A stretch of 64,000 bases of DNA, from the NCBI RefSeq assembly GCF_013213835.1, contig NZ_JABSSU010000006.1, forward strand, positions 214,677 to 278,676. The letters run 5' to 3'. The stretch is from Winogradskyella sp. (GTDB taxonomy: Bacteria; Bacteroidota; Bacteroidia; Flavobacteriales; Flavobacteriaceae). The number at the start of each line of letters is the position of its first letter. Position 1 is the first letter of the stretch. This document shows positions 25,893-35,467 of the stretch, piece after piece. Under the pieces are notes generated by a model. That model was not told the origin of the DNA. It worked only from the letters and a program-made list of their open reading frames with translations, and made no database searches. The translations under genes and the position numbers were made by a program.

Positions 25893-27161
25893 ATGATTAA
25901 CGACAAAGTTCTAAGTATCATCTTAGGAGGAGGACAAGGATCTAGATTATATCCACTTACAAAAGATAGGTCTAAGCCAGCAGTACCAATTGCTGGTAAA
26001 TACAGATTGGTAGACATTCCAATATCTAACTGTATTAATTCAAATATAAAAAGAATGTACGTGTTAACACAGTTTAACTCAGCCTCTCTAAACAGGCATA
26101 TTAAAAACACCTATCATTTTAGCTTCTTTAGTTCGGCTTTTGTAGATGTGTTGGCAGCGGAGCAGACCATTCATAGTGATAAGTGGTTTCAAGGTACAGC
26201 AGATGCAGTAAGACAAAGTATGCACCATTTTTTACAGCACGATTTTGAATATGCATTAATTTTATCTGGTGACCAGTTGTATCAAATGGATTTTAACGAA
26301 ATGATTGAAGCGCATGAGAAGAGTGGTGCTGAAATTTCAATTGCTACACAACCTGTCAATGCAAAAGAAGCCACAGCCTTTGGGATTTTAAAAACAGATA
26401 AAGAAAATTTTATTTCATCGTTTATTGAAAAACCTGAAGCTTCACTATTACAAGACTGGACATCTCCAGTGAGTGAAGACATGGTAAAAGAAGGTCGTCA
26501 TTATTTAGCGTCAATGGGTATCTATATCTTCAATAGAGATTTGTTAGTAGAATTGATGGAAGAACCAGATAAGATAGACTTTGGCAAAGAAATCATTCCA
26601 GACGCTATTAAAAATCATAAAACTTTAAGCTACCAATTTGAAGGTTATTGGACAGATATAGGAAATATAGATAGTTTCTTTGAAGCCAATCTTGGACTAA
26701 CTGATGAAATACCAAAGTTTAATTTGTTTGACAATAATAGACGTATTTACACTAATGCAAGGATTTTACCAACATCTAAAATATCAGGCACCTTATTAGA
26801 CAGAACTGTTATTGCGGAAGGTTGTATTGTACATGCTGCAAAAATTGAGCGTTCAGTTATTGGCATTCGTTCTCGTATTGGTGCAGAATCTACTGTTATT
26901 AAATGTTACATGATGGGCTCCGATAGATATGAATCCTTAGAAGAAGTTGAAAATAATAACATAAAGATTTTTACAGGTATTGGTGAACGTTGTTTTATTA
27001 AAAACGTCATTTTAGATAAAAACTGTCGTATCGGTGACGATGTGCGTATTAATGGTGGACCGCATTTAGCAGATGTAGAAACTGATAATTACATGGTCAA
27101 AGATGGAATTGTTGTTGTTAAAAAAGATGCTGTAATTCCTTCAGGTACCATAATACAATAG
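25893..27161 (+). CDS. glgC: glucose-1-phosphate adenylyltransferase
   Basis: 422 residues. Makes ADP-glucose from ATP and glucose-1-phosphate, the donor for glucan synthesis. Motifs: LGGGQGSRLYPLTKDRSKPAVPIAGKYRLVDIPI (nucleotide and pyrophosphate binding), FQGTADAVRQ, SGDQLYQMDF with the metal Asp, and a C-terminal left-handed beta-helix (about residues 290-420, hexapeptide-like GCIVHAAKIERSVIG and IRINGGPH). It starts 2 bases after glgM, so translation is coupled. In this family regulation is allosteric; the N-terminal Arg/Lys cluster is present. Confidence 0.94.
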   Translation: MINDKVLSIILGGGQGSRLYPLTKDRSKPAVPIAGKYRLVDIPISNCINSNIKRMYVLTQFNSASLNRHIKNTYHFSFFSSAFVDVLAAEQTIHSDKWFQGTADAVRQSMHHFLQHDFEYALILSGDQLYQMDFNEMIEAHEKSGAEISIATQPVNAKEATAFGILKTDKENFISSFIEKPEASLLQDWTSPVSEDMVKEGRHYLASMGIYIFNRDLLVELMEEPDKIDFGKEIIPDAIKNHKTLSYQFEGYWTDIGNIDSFFEANLGLTDEIPKFNLFDNNRRIYTNARILPTSKISGTLLDRTVIAEGCIVHAAKIERSVIGIRSRIGAESTVIKCYMMGSDRYESLEEVENNNIKIFTGIGERCFIKNVILDKNCRIGDDVRINGGPHLADVETDNYMVKDGIVVVKKDAVIPSGTIIQ

Positions 27162-27290
27162 TTGCCTAAATTCATAATTGTTAAAAAGTTATCCAATTCA
27201 AACGTTGTAGTGTTTTCTTCAAAATAGATAATCTTTTTTATGAGGATATTCTATGTTAACTTCGCACTGTTTAAATAATTAACTAAAACT

Positions 27291-29228
27291 ATGCTAAACC
27301 AAAAACGAGTAGTTATTGATTATGTTTCACCTCAAATTAATGGTGGTGAATTTTATATTAAGAGAGTTGTAAACGAAGTTGTAAATATTGACGCTAACGT
27401 ACTTGTTGATGGTCACGATGTTATCGCGGCTTCAGTATTATATAAACATGAAAAAGCTAAAAAATGGAATGAAGTTAGAATGCATCATGTTGGTAATGAC
27501 GAGTGGAAAACTTCATTTGTAGTTGAAAAGCAAGGTTTTTATAGCTATAAAGTGCAAGGTTGGGTAGATGATGGTTTAAACTGGCAGCATGGTATAGAAA
27601 GAAAGATTGATGATAACCAACATGTCAATTCAGAATTGCTTGAAGGTGCATTATATCTAGAACCAATTCTGAAGAAAGCATCTAAAGAAGAAAAAGATTA
27701 TTTAAACTATTGTATTGACGCTTTTAGAGACGAAGCAAAATATGATGCAGCAATAAAAGAAGCCATTAGCGCAGAACTTCATGATTTATTTGTTAAATAC
27801 CCAGAAAAGCATTTGGCAAATGAAACTAAAGAGCTTCAAGTATATGTAGATAGAAAGAAAGCAAGATTTAGTACTTGGTATGAGTTCTTTCCGCGTTCTG
27901 CTTCAGAAGAAAAAGGAAAACATGGCACATTTAAAGATTGCGAGCGTTTGTTACCAAGAGTCGCTCAAATGGGCTTTGATACCTTATATTTTCCACCTGT
28001 ACATCCAATAGGTTACGTTAATAGAAAAGGAAAAAACAATACCACTGAAGCTTTTGAAGACGATTGTGGTTCTGCTTGGGGAATAGGTTCACCAGAAGGC
28101 GGACACAAAGACATTCACCCAAAACTAGGTACGGTTGAAGATTTTAAAGAGTTAGTACAAAAAGCTAAAGATTTAGGTATTGAAGTTGCCATGGATTATG
28201 CCTTGCAAGCTGCTCCAGACCATCCATGGGTTAAAGACCATCCAGATTGGTTTAAATGGAGACCAGACGGAACAGTGCAGTACGCCGAGAATCCACCAAA
28301 AAAATATCAAGATATCTTACCAATTTATTGGGAAAGCAAGGACTATAAAAACCTTTGGAAAGAGTGTTTAAATACCTTATTGTATTGGGTAGATTGTGGT
28401 GTTAATGTATTTAGAGTAGATAATCCACACACAAAACCGTATTATTTCTGGAATTGGGTAATGACAGAGGTAAAGAAAAAGCATCCAGATGTTATTTTCT
28501 TAGCAGAAGCATTTACAAAGCCAAAAGTAATGCAGCAATTGGCTAAGCAAGGTTATTCGCAGTCATATACATACTTTACTTGGAGAAACTCTAAGCATGA
28601 GTTGATTGAGTATATGAATGATTTAACCCAAACTGACCAGCGCGAATATATGCAACCTAACTTCTGGCCAAACACGCCAGATATTAATCCTTATCATTTA
28701 CAAGGCGCTAATGAGTCAAAGTACATACAACGATATGCTTTAGCAGCAACTTTAAGTTCGAGTATTGGTATTTACGGACCTGTTTTTGAGCAGCAGATAG
28801 ATGAAGCTATTCCTGGTAAAGAGGAATATTACATGTCTGAGAAGTTCGAAGTAAAACACTACGATTGGTTTATAGAAAATAAGCTAACATTATTGATTAC
28901 CAAGCTAAATAATATTCGTCATCAAAACGAAGCCTTACAGCAAACTAACAATATTAAATTCTGCGATGTTCATAATGATAATCTGTTAGCATTCTACAAA
29001 TGGAATGAAGATAAAACCAATGAGTTGTTGATTATCATCAGTTTAGACCAATATTATTCTCAAAGTGGAAGTGTACAATTACCAATGGCAGAATTAGATG
29101 TGCATCATGGACAACGTGTGCAATTAGAAGATTTAGTAACGTCGAGCTCATACAATTGGCATGACGAATGGAACTATGTAGAACTGCACCCAACATTACC
29201 ATTTCACATATTCAAAATAACGAAGTAA
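27291..29228 (+). CDS. glgE: alpha-1,4-glucan:maltose-1-phosphate maltosyltransferase
   Basis: 645 residues. Transfers maltosyl units from maltose-1-phosphate to the end of an alpha-1,4-glucan. The N-terminal DUF3416 beta domain (about 8-110) is followed by a GH13_3 barrel with DTLYFPPVHPIGYVNRKGK, AMDYALQAAPDHPWV, the nucleophile Asp in VNVFRVDNPHTKP and the acid/base Glu in FLAEAFTKPKVM. YFTWRNSKHELIEYM is also typical of GlgE, not of ordinary amylases. Length agrees with actinobacterial GlgE (about 660). It sits 129 bases after glgC, the only sizeable gap in the run, where a near-consensus -7 (TAACTTCG) may give a second promoter. Confidence 0.92.
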   Translation: MLNQKRVVIDYVSPQINGGEFYIKRVVNEVVNIDANVLVDGHDVIAASVLYKHEKAKKWNEVRMHHVGNDEWKTSFVVEKQGFYSYKVQGWVDDGLNWQHGIERKIDDNQHVNSELLEGALYLEPILKKASKEEKDYLNYCIDAFRDEAKYDAAIKEAISAELHDLFVKYPEKHLANETKELQVYVDRKKARFSTWYEFFPRSASEEKGKHGTFKDCERLLPRVAQMGFDTLYFPPVHPIGYVNRKGKNNTTEAFEDDCGSAWGIGSPEGGHKDIHPKLGTVEDFKELVQKAKDLGIEVAMDYALQAAPDHPWVKDHPDWFKWRPDGTVQYAENPPKKYQDILPIYWESKDYKNLWKECLNTLLYWVDCGVNVFRVDNPHTKPYYFWNWVMTEVKKKHPDVIFLAEAFTKPKVMQQLAKQGYSQSYTYFTWRNSKHELIEYMNDLTQTDQREYMQPNFWPNTPDINPYHLQGANESKYIQRYALAATLSSSIGIYGPVFEQQIDEAIPGKEEYYMSEKFEVKHYDWFIENKLTLLITKLNNIRHQNEALQQTNNIKFCDVHNDNLLAFYKWNEDKTNELLIIISLDQYYSQSGSVQLPMAELDVHHGQRVQLEDLVTSSSYNWHDEWNYVELHPTLPFHIFKITK

Positions 29229-29229
29229 T

Positions 29230-30861
29230 ATGGCTAAAAAAGAGACCAAACCAACAAAGCTTCAACCACCATATAATTTTAATAATAAATGGGAGGAATT
29301 ATTAGAGAATGAGGCTTTCATTAAAGTTTTTTTGTCTGATGTATTAGAAAAATACATTGTAAAACAACGTTGGTATGGTGGTAAATCTAGTAAGTTAAAA
29401 TATATAGAGCTTTCGGAATATTTTAAACTTCAAAATAATGAAGAAGTCTATTACGGTTTAATTTTAGAAGTTAATTTTTACGAAGCATTCTTTCAACATT
29501 ACTTCTTACCGATTGCTTTTGTTTCAGACGAAAGTTTTGCAAAAGATGATCGGATACTACCTATAAGCATACAAGACCAAGAAGGTTTTATCATCGATGC
29601 TGTTAACCTTGACGCATTCAGACGTGTTGTTTTTGAGCGTATAAGAACAGCAGTACCAAACGATACAACAAGAGTACAATATTACAAAAGTCACCTATTT
29701 ACAGAGCAAGTTTATGAATCTTCAAGATTTATGGGCTTAGAGCAGAGTAATACTTCAATTATTTATAACGATAAGTATGTGTTAAAGTTCTTTAGACGCA
29801 TCTACGCAGATAGAAATCCAGATTACGAAATGAGTCGTTTTTTGTCTGAAAAGAAAGCATTTAAAAACACACCAGGTTATTTAGGAAGTATTCAAATTAA
29901 AGATCATGAAAATGTCAATATTACTATTGGTCTTATGCAAGAATTGGTGCCAAATGAGGGTGACGCCTTTGAATACTTTAAGAGTGAAATTCATAAGGTG
30001 TTCCATAATATTGATGACAAGAAAATTAATATAAAAACCTTGCCATTAGCTGAACGTTTTGAACGTTTAGGCATTAGCGATATACCACCACAAATTATTG
30101 ATTGGGTAGGTTTAAATTTATTTATGAAGGTTCAAAAGCTTGCCATGCGTACGGCAGAAATGCATATTGCTTTGGGTTCTGAGTTTGAAGATACAGCCTT
30201 TACACCAACACGATTTAATGGTGATTATACGGTTTGGTTAAAGAATAGATTGTTATATCAATTTCAAAATAGACTGAATTCAGTTGAAAATAATCTACAT
30301 AAGTTAGATGGTTTGGCCTTAGAACTCGCCAATGAGTTTCTAGAAAAGAAAAATGAAGTAAGAAAGCGTTTTGTTAATTTTGATTGGACGAAACTCAAAG
30401 GTGAACGACTTCGTGTACATGGAGATTACCATTTAGGACAAGTCCTCGTAAAAGATGATGACTTTTACATCTTAGATTTTGAAGGTGAACCAGAGAGCAC
30501 CATTAGAGATAGAAAAGTAAAACAACCACCATTAAAAGATGTGGCAGGTTTATTTAGATCATTTCATTATGCTATTTATGCTACAATCTTTAATAATGGT
30601 GACAGTTATTCATTAAGTCAAGAAGAATTATTTGAGGCAGGTGAAATATTATATCGCTATCTTAAAAGTGTGTTTTTAGGAACATATGTTGTAGAAATAC
30701 AAAACGCAAATATTAATATAGGTTACCAACAAGAACGTGTCTTTCTTTTAAAATACGCAATGCTAGAAAAGGCAGTTTATGAGTTGGGTTACGAACTTAA
30801 TTCTCGCCCGAGATGGGCTGTTATACCATTAAAAGGTATCTCAAATATTATTAACGATTAA
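29230..30861 (+). CDS. maltokinase-like aminoglycoside-phosphotransferase-fold kinase
   Basis: 543 residues. The opening EKYIVKQRWYGGKSSKLKYI is the hallmark of the Mak/Pep2 maltokinase N-terminal cap. The kinase core has the catalytic loop RVHGDYHLGQVLV (Asp after HG) and the metal motif ILDFEGEP. Maltokinase phosphorylates maltose with ATP to maltose-1-phosphate, the GlgE donor. In many species it is fused to or next to trehalose synthase TreS; no treS is seen here. It begins 1 base after glgE and ends 7 bases before glgB, so it clearly belongs to the pathway. The free sugar it uses could come from the GH31 glucosidase or from glucan breakdown. Confidence 0.85.
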   Translation: MAKKETKPTKLQPPYNFNNKWEELLENEAFIKVFLSDVLEKYIVKQRWYGGKSSKLKYIELSEYFKLQNNEEVYYGLILEVNFYEAFFQHYFLPIAFVSDESFAKDDRILPISIQDQEGFIIDAVNLDAFRRVVFERIRTAVPNDTTRVQYYKSHLFTEQVYESSRFMGLEQSNTSIIYNDKYVLKFFRRIYADRNPDYEMSRFLSEKKAFKNTPGYLGSIQIKDHENVNITIGLMQELVPNEGDAFEYFKSEIHKVFHNIDDKKINIKTLPLAERFERLGISDIPPQIIDWVGLNLFMKVQKLAMRTAEMHIALGSEFEDTAFTPTRFNGDYTVWLKNRLLYQFQNRLNSVENNLHKLDGLALELANEFLEKKNEVRKRFVNFDWTKLKGERLRVHGDYHLGQVLVKDDDFYILDFEGEPESTIRDRKVKQPPLKDVAGLFRSFHYAIYATIFNNGDSYSLSQEELFEAGEILYRYLKSVFLGTYVVEIQNANINIGYQQERVFLLKYAMLEKAVYELGYELNSRPRWAVIPLKGISNIIND

Positions 30862-30868
30862 TTTATTT

Positions 30869-32779
30869 ATGGCAGAAGTAGTTGCACACAGTTTATTTAC
30901 CGACTTTGATATCGATCTTTTTAAAGCAGGTAAGCATTATAGATTATATGAAAAATTTGGTTCTCATATAACAACTGTAGATGGAGTAGAAGGTGTTTAT
31001 TTTGCAGTATGGGCACCAAGTGCTAAAATGGTATCTGTAATTGGAGATTTTAATTTTTGGGTTGAAGGAGAACATAAATTAAACGTACGTTGGGATTCTA
31101 GTGGTATTTGGGAAGGTTTTATTCCAGGTGCAGGAAAAGGCAGTAAGTATAAATACAAAATACAAAGTCATCATAACGACGTAAAGACAGAAAAAGCAGA
31201 TCCATACGCAAGACGTGCAGAGCATAACCCTAAAACAGCGTCTATAGTTTGGGATGAACCTTACCAGTGGAAAGATACCGATTGGATGACCAAGCGTAAA
31301 AAGAATAATGCTTTAGATGCACCATTTTCAGTTTACGAAGTACATTTAGGCTCATGGAAACGCAAAGGAAATGACGGCAGCGAGTTTTTAACTTATGCTG
31401 AAATGGCTGATGATTTAGTGGCATATGTAAAGGAAATGAACTTTACACACGTAGAGTTAATGCCAATTATGGAGTTTCCATACGACCCATCTTGGGGTTA
31501 TCAAATTACAGGATATTTTGCGCCAACATCGCGTTTTGGGCATCCTGAAGACTTTAAATTGTTAGTAGATAAGTTACACCAGAATGATATTGGAATTATC
31601 TTAGATTGGGTACCATCACATTTTCCAGAGGACGCTCATGGGCTAGGTTTCTTTGATGGTTCAGCGTTGTATGAACATCCAGATCCAAGAAAAGGTTATC
31701 ACCAAGATTGGAAGAGTTTGATCTTTAATTACGGTCGTAATGAAGTAAAGTCGTTCTTAATAAGTAATGCCATCTTTTGGTTAGACCAGTTTCATGCAGA
31801 CGGATTAAGAGTAGATGCTGTAGCATCGATGTTATTCTTAGATTATTCAAGGGAAGATGGCGAATGGGAACCAAATATTTATGGTGGAAGAGAGAATTTA
31901 GAAGCCATAGCTTTTATGCGCGAAATGAATGAAGCTGTGTATTCATCTTTCCCAGATGTACAAACTATTGCTGAAGAATCTACGGCATTTCCAATGGTAT
32001 CTAAACCTACCTATATTGGTGGTTTAGGTTTTGGAATGAAATGGATGATGGGTTGGATGCACGATACGTTGCAATATTATGCTAAAGAGCCAATATATAG
32101 AAAACATCATCAAAATGACCTAACTTTCTCTATGACTTATGCATTTACAGAAAACTTTATGCTACCATTAAGTCATGATGAGGTTGTTTATGGAAAGAAT
32201 TCAATTTTAGGTAGAATGCCAGGAGACGAATGGCAACGTTTTGCGAATCTCAGATTGTTGTATTGCTATATGTTTACGCATCCAGGTACAAACTTGTTAT
32301 TTCAAGGTGCAGAATTTGGACAAAGTGAAGAATGGAATTTTCAGCAGAGTTTAGATTGGCATTTATTGCAGTACAAGCCACATAAAGGCGTTCAAACTTT
32401 AATAAAAGATTTAAATAAGCTTTATAAAAGTGAACCAGCGTTATTCCAAAAGCAATTTACAGCAGAAGGTTTTGAATGGATAGATTACAATGATGCAGAG
32501 AACTCTGTGTTTACCTACATCAGAAAAGGAAACAATGAAGAAGATAATCTTGTTGTAGCTTGTAATATGACTCCAGTTCCACAAGAAAATTACAAATTGG
32601 GATTACCAAAAGCAGGAAAATTAAAAGAAGTTTTCAATAGTGATTTAAAGAAATATTTTGGTAGTGGTGAGTTTAAGAATAAAGTAAAGACGACTTCAGA
32701 AACACCATGGAATTTTAGAGATCATTCAATTGAAATTACAATTCCACCATTAGGAATGGTTGTTTTTAAATACAGTTAA
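30869..32779 (+). CDS. glgB: 1,4-alpha-glucan branching enzyme
   Basis: 636 residues, GH13_9. The N-terminal CBM48 module (about 25-120, FAVWAPSAKMVSVIGDFNFW) precedes the catalytic barrel with HVELMPIMEFPYDPSWGYQ, nucleophile Asp in GLRVDAVASML, acid/base Glu in TIAEESTAFP and the third Asp context LSHDEVVYGK, ending in a beta domain with PPLGMVVFKYS. It forms alpha-1,6 branches on the glucan made by GlgM/GlgE. It is the last gene of the run; a clear terminator follows at 32806-32840. Confidence 0.95.
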   Translation: MAEVVAHSLFTDFDIDLFKAGKHYRLYEKFGSHITTVDGVEGVYFAVWAPSAKMVSVIGDFNFWVEGEHKLNVRWDSSGIWEGFIPGAGKGSKYKYKIQSHHNDVKTEKADPYARRAEHNPKTASIVWDEPYQWKDTDWMTKRKKNNALDAPFSVYEVHLGSWKRKGNDGSEFLTYAEMADDLVAYVKEMNFTHVELMPIMEFPYDPSWGYQITGYFAPTSRFGHPEDFKLLVDKLHQNDIGIILDWVPSHFPEDAHGLGFFDGSALYEHPDPRKGYHQDWKSLIFNYGRNEVKSFLISNAIFWLDQFHADGLRVDAVASMLFLDYSREDGEWEPNIYGGRENLEAIAFMREMNEAVYSSFPDVQTIAEESTAFPMVSKPTYIGGLGFGMKWMMGWMHDTLQYYAKEPIYRKHHQNDLTFSMTYAFTENFMLPLSHDEVVYGKNSILGRMPGDEWQRFANLRLLYCYMFTHPGTNLLFQGAEFGQSEEWNFQQSLDWHLLQYKPHKGVQTLIKDLNKLYKSEPALFQKQFTAEGFEWIDYNDAENSVFTYIRKGNNEEDNLVVACNMTPVPQENYKLGLPKAGKLKEVFNSDLKKYFGSGEFKNKVKTTSETPWNFRDHSIEITIPPLGMVVFKYS

Positions 32780-32805
32780 ATAGCTTTTGCAATCAGTGAA
32801 GTATT

Positions 32806-32840
32806 AAAGCGTTCATCATATAAAATTGAACGCTTTTTTT
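32806..32840 (+). terminator. terminator of the glgM-glgB run
   Basis: AAAGCGTTCA pairs with TGAACGCTTT, followed by a long T-run. It separates the GH31 gene from the glucan operon. Confidence 0.85.
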
Positions 32841-32974
32841 AATCTTAACAATGCTAAGTAAGATTTTTAGTACACCGAAAACGTTATAGTTGAAAACTGA
32901 AAATAATTAGACTATTAACAACTTTTTAATATTCTGATTTTTCCGTTTTTTTACAACTCTTAAAGAATGACGAT

Positions 32975-35374
32975 ATGATTGTAAATACGGAATTAGAAAA
33001 TAAAGGGAATTTATTTCCATCAAAAATAATTGACTTCAAGAAAGATGTAGAAACCTTATACTTCTACACAGAAAATGATGTCATACTTCAACTTAAAGTA
33101 ATTAGAGATAGTGTATTACGTTTTAGATATACGACTGTAGGTAATTTTGATAATGACTTTTCATATGCAATAACTAAATATGCTAGTTATGGCTATAATA
33201 AGTTAGAGATTAATGAGGAAGATGATCATTATGAAATAACTACGTCTAAATTGAGATGTGAAATTTCTAAGGAAAGTTTAAGAGTAGCTATTTATGATGC
33301 TAAAGATGGTACACTTATAAATCAAGATGAAAGTGGTTTTCATTGGGAAGAAAACTATTACAATGGTGGAAACATTGTAAAGATGAGTAAGGTGTCTAAT
33401 GATGGTGAGAGTTATTATGGACTTGGTGATAAACCAAATCACTTAAACTTAAAAGGAAAGCGTTACAGCAATTGGGTTACAGATTCTTATGCTTACGGTA
33501 AAGATACAGACCCAATTTATAAGGCGATACCTTTTTATACAGGTCTTCATCATGGTAAAGCATATGGTATCTTTTTTGACAATACCTTTATGTCGTCTTT
33601 TGACTTTGCACACGAACGTAGAAATGTAACAAGTTTTTGGGCTCAAGGTGGCGAGATGAATTATTATTTCTTCTATGGTCCAAAAATGAATGATGTCGTT
33701 GAAAGTTATACCGATTTAACAGGAAAACCACATCATTTACCACCAATGTGGGCATTAGGTTTTCACCAATGTAAATGGAGTTATTATCCTGAAAGTAAGG
33801 TTAAAGAGATTACATCTACATTTAGAAAATTACAGATACCATGTGATGCTATATATTTAGATATCGATTACATGGATGGTTTTAGATGTTTTACATGGAA
33901 TAAGGAGCATTTTCCAGAACCAAAACGCATGGTAAAGGAGTTAGCTGATGACGGATTTAAAACTGTTGCTATAATTGATCCAGGAATTAAGATAGACAAA
34001 GACTATTCTGTTTTTAAAGAAGCCTTAGAGAATGATTACTTCTGTAAGCGTGCCGATGGTGATTATATGAAAGGTAAAGTTTGGCCAGGAGAATGTTATT
34101 TCCCTGATTTCACAAAACCTGAAGTACGAGATTGGTGGTCTGGATTGTTCAAAGAATTAATTGAAGAAGTTGGTATAAAAGGTGTTTGGAACGACATGAA
34201 TGAACCTGCGGTTATGGAAGTTCCTAACAAAACATTTCCAGATGATGTACGTCATGATTATGATGGAAATCCTTGTAGCCATAGAAAAGCACATAATATT
34301 TATGGTATGCAGATGGCTAGAGCGACATATCACGGATTAAAGAAATACTCGCATCCAAAGCGTCCTTTCGTAATTACTCGTGCAGCATATTCTGGTACAC
34401 AACGTTATACATCAACTTGGACAGGTGATAACGTGGCTACTTGGGAGCATTTATGGATTGCAAATATCCAAGCTCAACGTCTTGCGATGTCTGGATTCTC
34501 ATTTGCAGGTAGTGATATAGGTGGATTCGCGGAGCAACCACAAGGAGAATTATTTACACGTTGGATACAGTTAGGTGTATTCCATCCATTCTTTAGAGTG
34601 CATTCATCAGGTGATCATGGTGATCAAGAACCATGGGCTTTTGATGAAGATGTAACTGATATTGTTAGAAAATTTATTGAAATTAGATACCAGCTATTAC
34701 CTTATTTGTATACGGCATTTTGGAACTATGCAGATCATGGTGCGCCACTATTAAAATCACTTGTTCTTTTTGATCAAGAGGACGTACATACACATTACAG
34801 AACAGATGAGTTTATTTTTGGTGAACATATTTTAGCATGTCCTGTTTTAGAACCTAATGCTAAAGGAAGACGTATGTATATACCTCGAGGTAATTGGTAT
34901 AATTTCTGGACTGACGAAGTTGTAAAAGGCGGTAAAGAAATGTGGGTTGATGCTGATATAGACAGCATGCCTATTTATGTAAAAGAAGGTGCCATTATTC
35001 CTAAATATCCTATTCAGCAATACGTAGGTGAAAAAGAGATTAAGGAAATCATCTTAGATGTATATTACAAAGAAGGAAAAGAAGAAAGTGAATTATACAG
35101 TGATGCTAATGATGGTTTTGACTACAAAAAAGGTCGTTATAGTTTAAGAAATTTTAAACTCACAGGTAGAACAGAAGAGTTAATTATCAACCAGTTTAAA
35201 GAAGGTAGATACACCACAACATATGGTACTTTTAAAATAAGGATTCATGGTTTACCTTTTGAAATTTCTGAAGTACAGATTGATAATAAGGTCATTGACC
35301 ATTTCAATTGTAAAGATGGCGAAATCAATACTCTAATCGTTGATAAGAATTTTTCAGAACTTCATATTAAATAG
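32975..35374 (+). CDS. GH31 family alpha-glucosidase, cytoplasmic
   Basis: 799 residues without a signal peptide. N-terminal beta-sandwich (1-250), then a GH31 barrel with DAIYLDIDYMDGFRCFTW, the nucleophile Asp in GVWNDMNEPAV, TWTGDNVATW (acid/base Asp region) and SFAGSDIGGF, ending in two beta domains. Family members hydrolyse terminal alpha-1,4 or alpha-1,6 glucosyl residues. Its place directly after the GlgE gene set suggests recycling of maltose, maltodextrin or glucan inside the cell. It has its own transcript because a terminator lies between glgB and this gene. The exact linkage preference cannot be read from the sequence. Confidence 0.9.
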   Translation: MIVNTELENKGNLFPSKIIDFKKDVETLYFYTENDVILQLKVIRDSVLRFRYTTVGNFDNDFSYAITKYASYGYNKLEINEEDDHYEITTSKLRCEISKESLRVAIYDAKDGTLINQDESGFHWEENYYNGGNIVKMSKVSNDGESYYGLGDKPNHLNLKGKRYSNWVTDSYAYGKDTDPIYKAIPFYTGLHHGKAYGIFFDNTFMSSFDFAHERRNVTSFWAQGGEMNYYFFYGPKMNDVVESYTDLTGKPHHLPPMWALGFHQCKWSYYPESKVKEITSTFRKLQIPCDAIYLDIDYMDGFRCFTWNKEHFPEPKRMVKELADDGFKTVAIIDPGIKIDKDYSVFKEALENDYFCKRADGDYMKGKVWPGECYFPDFTKPEVRDWWSGLFKELIEEVGIKGVWNDMNEPAVMEVPNKTFPDDVRHDYDGNPCSHRKAHNIYGMQMARATYHGLKKYSHPKRPFVITRAAYSGTQRYTSTWTGDNVATWEHLWIANIQAQRLAMSGFSFAGSDIGGFAEQPQGELFTRWIQLGVFHPFFRVHSSGDHGDQEPWAFDEDVTDIVRKFIEIRYQLLPYLYTAFWNYADHGAPLLKSLVLFDQEDVHTHYRTDEFIFGEHILACPVLEPNAKGRRMYIPRGNWYNFWTDEVVKGGKEMWVDADIDSMPIYVKEGAIIPKYPIQQYVGEKEIKEIILDVYYKEGKEESELYSDANDGFDYKKGRYSLRNFKLTGRTEELIINQFKEGRYTTTYGTFKIRIHGLPFEISEVQIDNKVIDHFNCKDGEINTLIVDKNFSELHIK

Positions 35375-35467
35375 TAGGATTTTGATTAGTGACTTTAGTA
35401 AAATTGAAGTGTCTAAAAAGTAGGTGCGAATTTTTCGTATTTTAGTATAACATTAAATCTTCACATT

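Noticed and set aside
25883..26110. Antisense open frame at the start of glgC
   Set aside because: Shadow of a conserved nucleotide-binding segment; no independent support.
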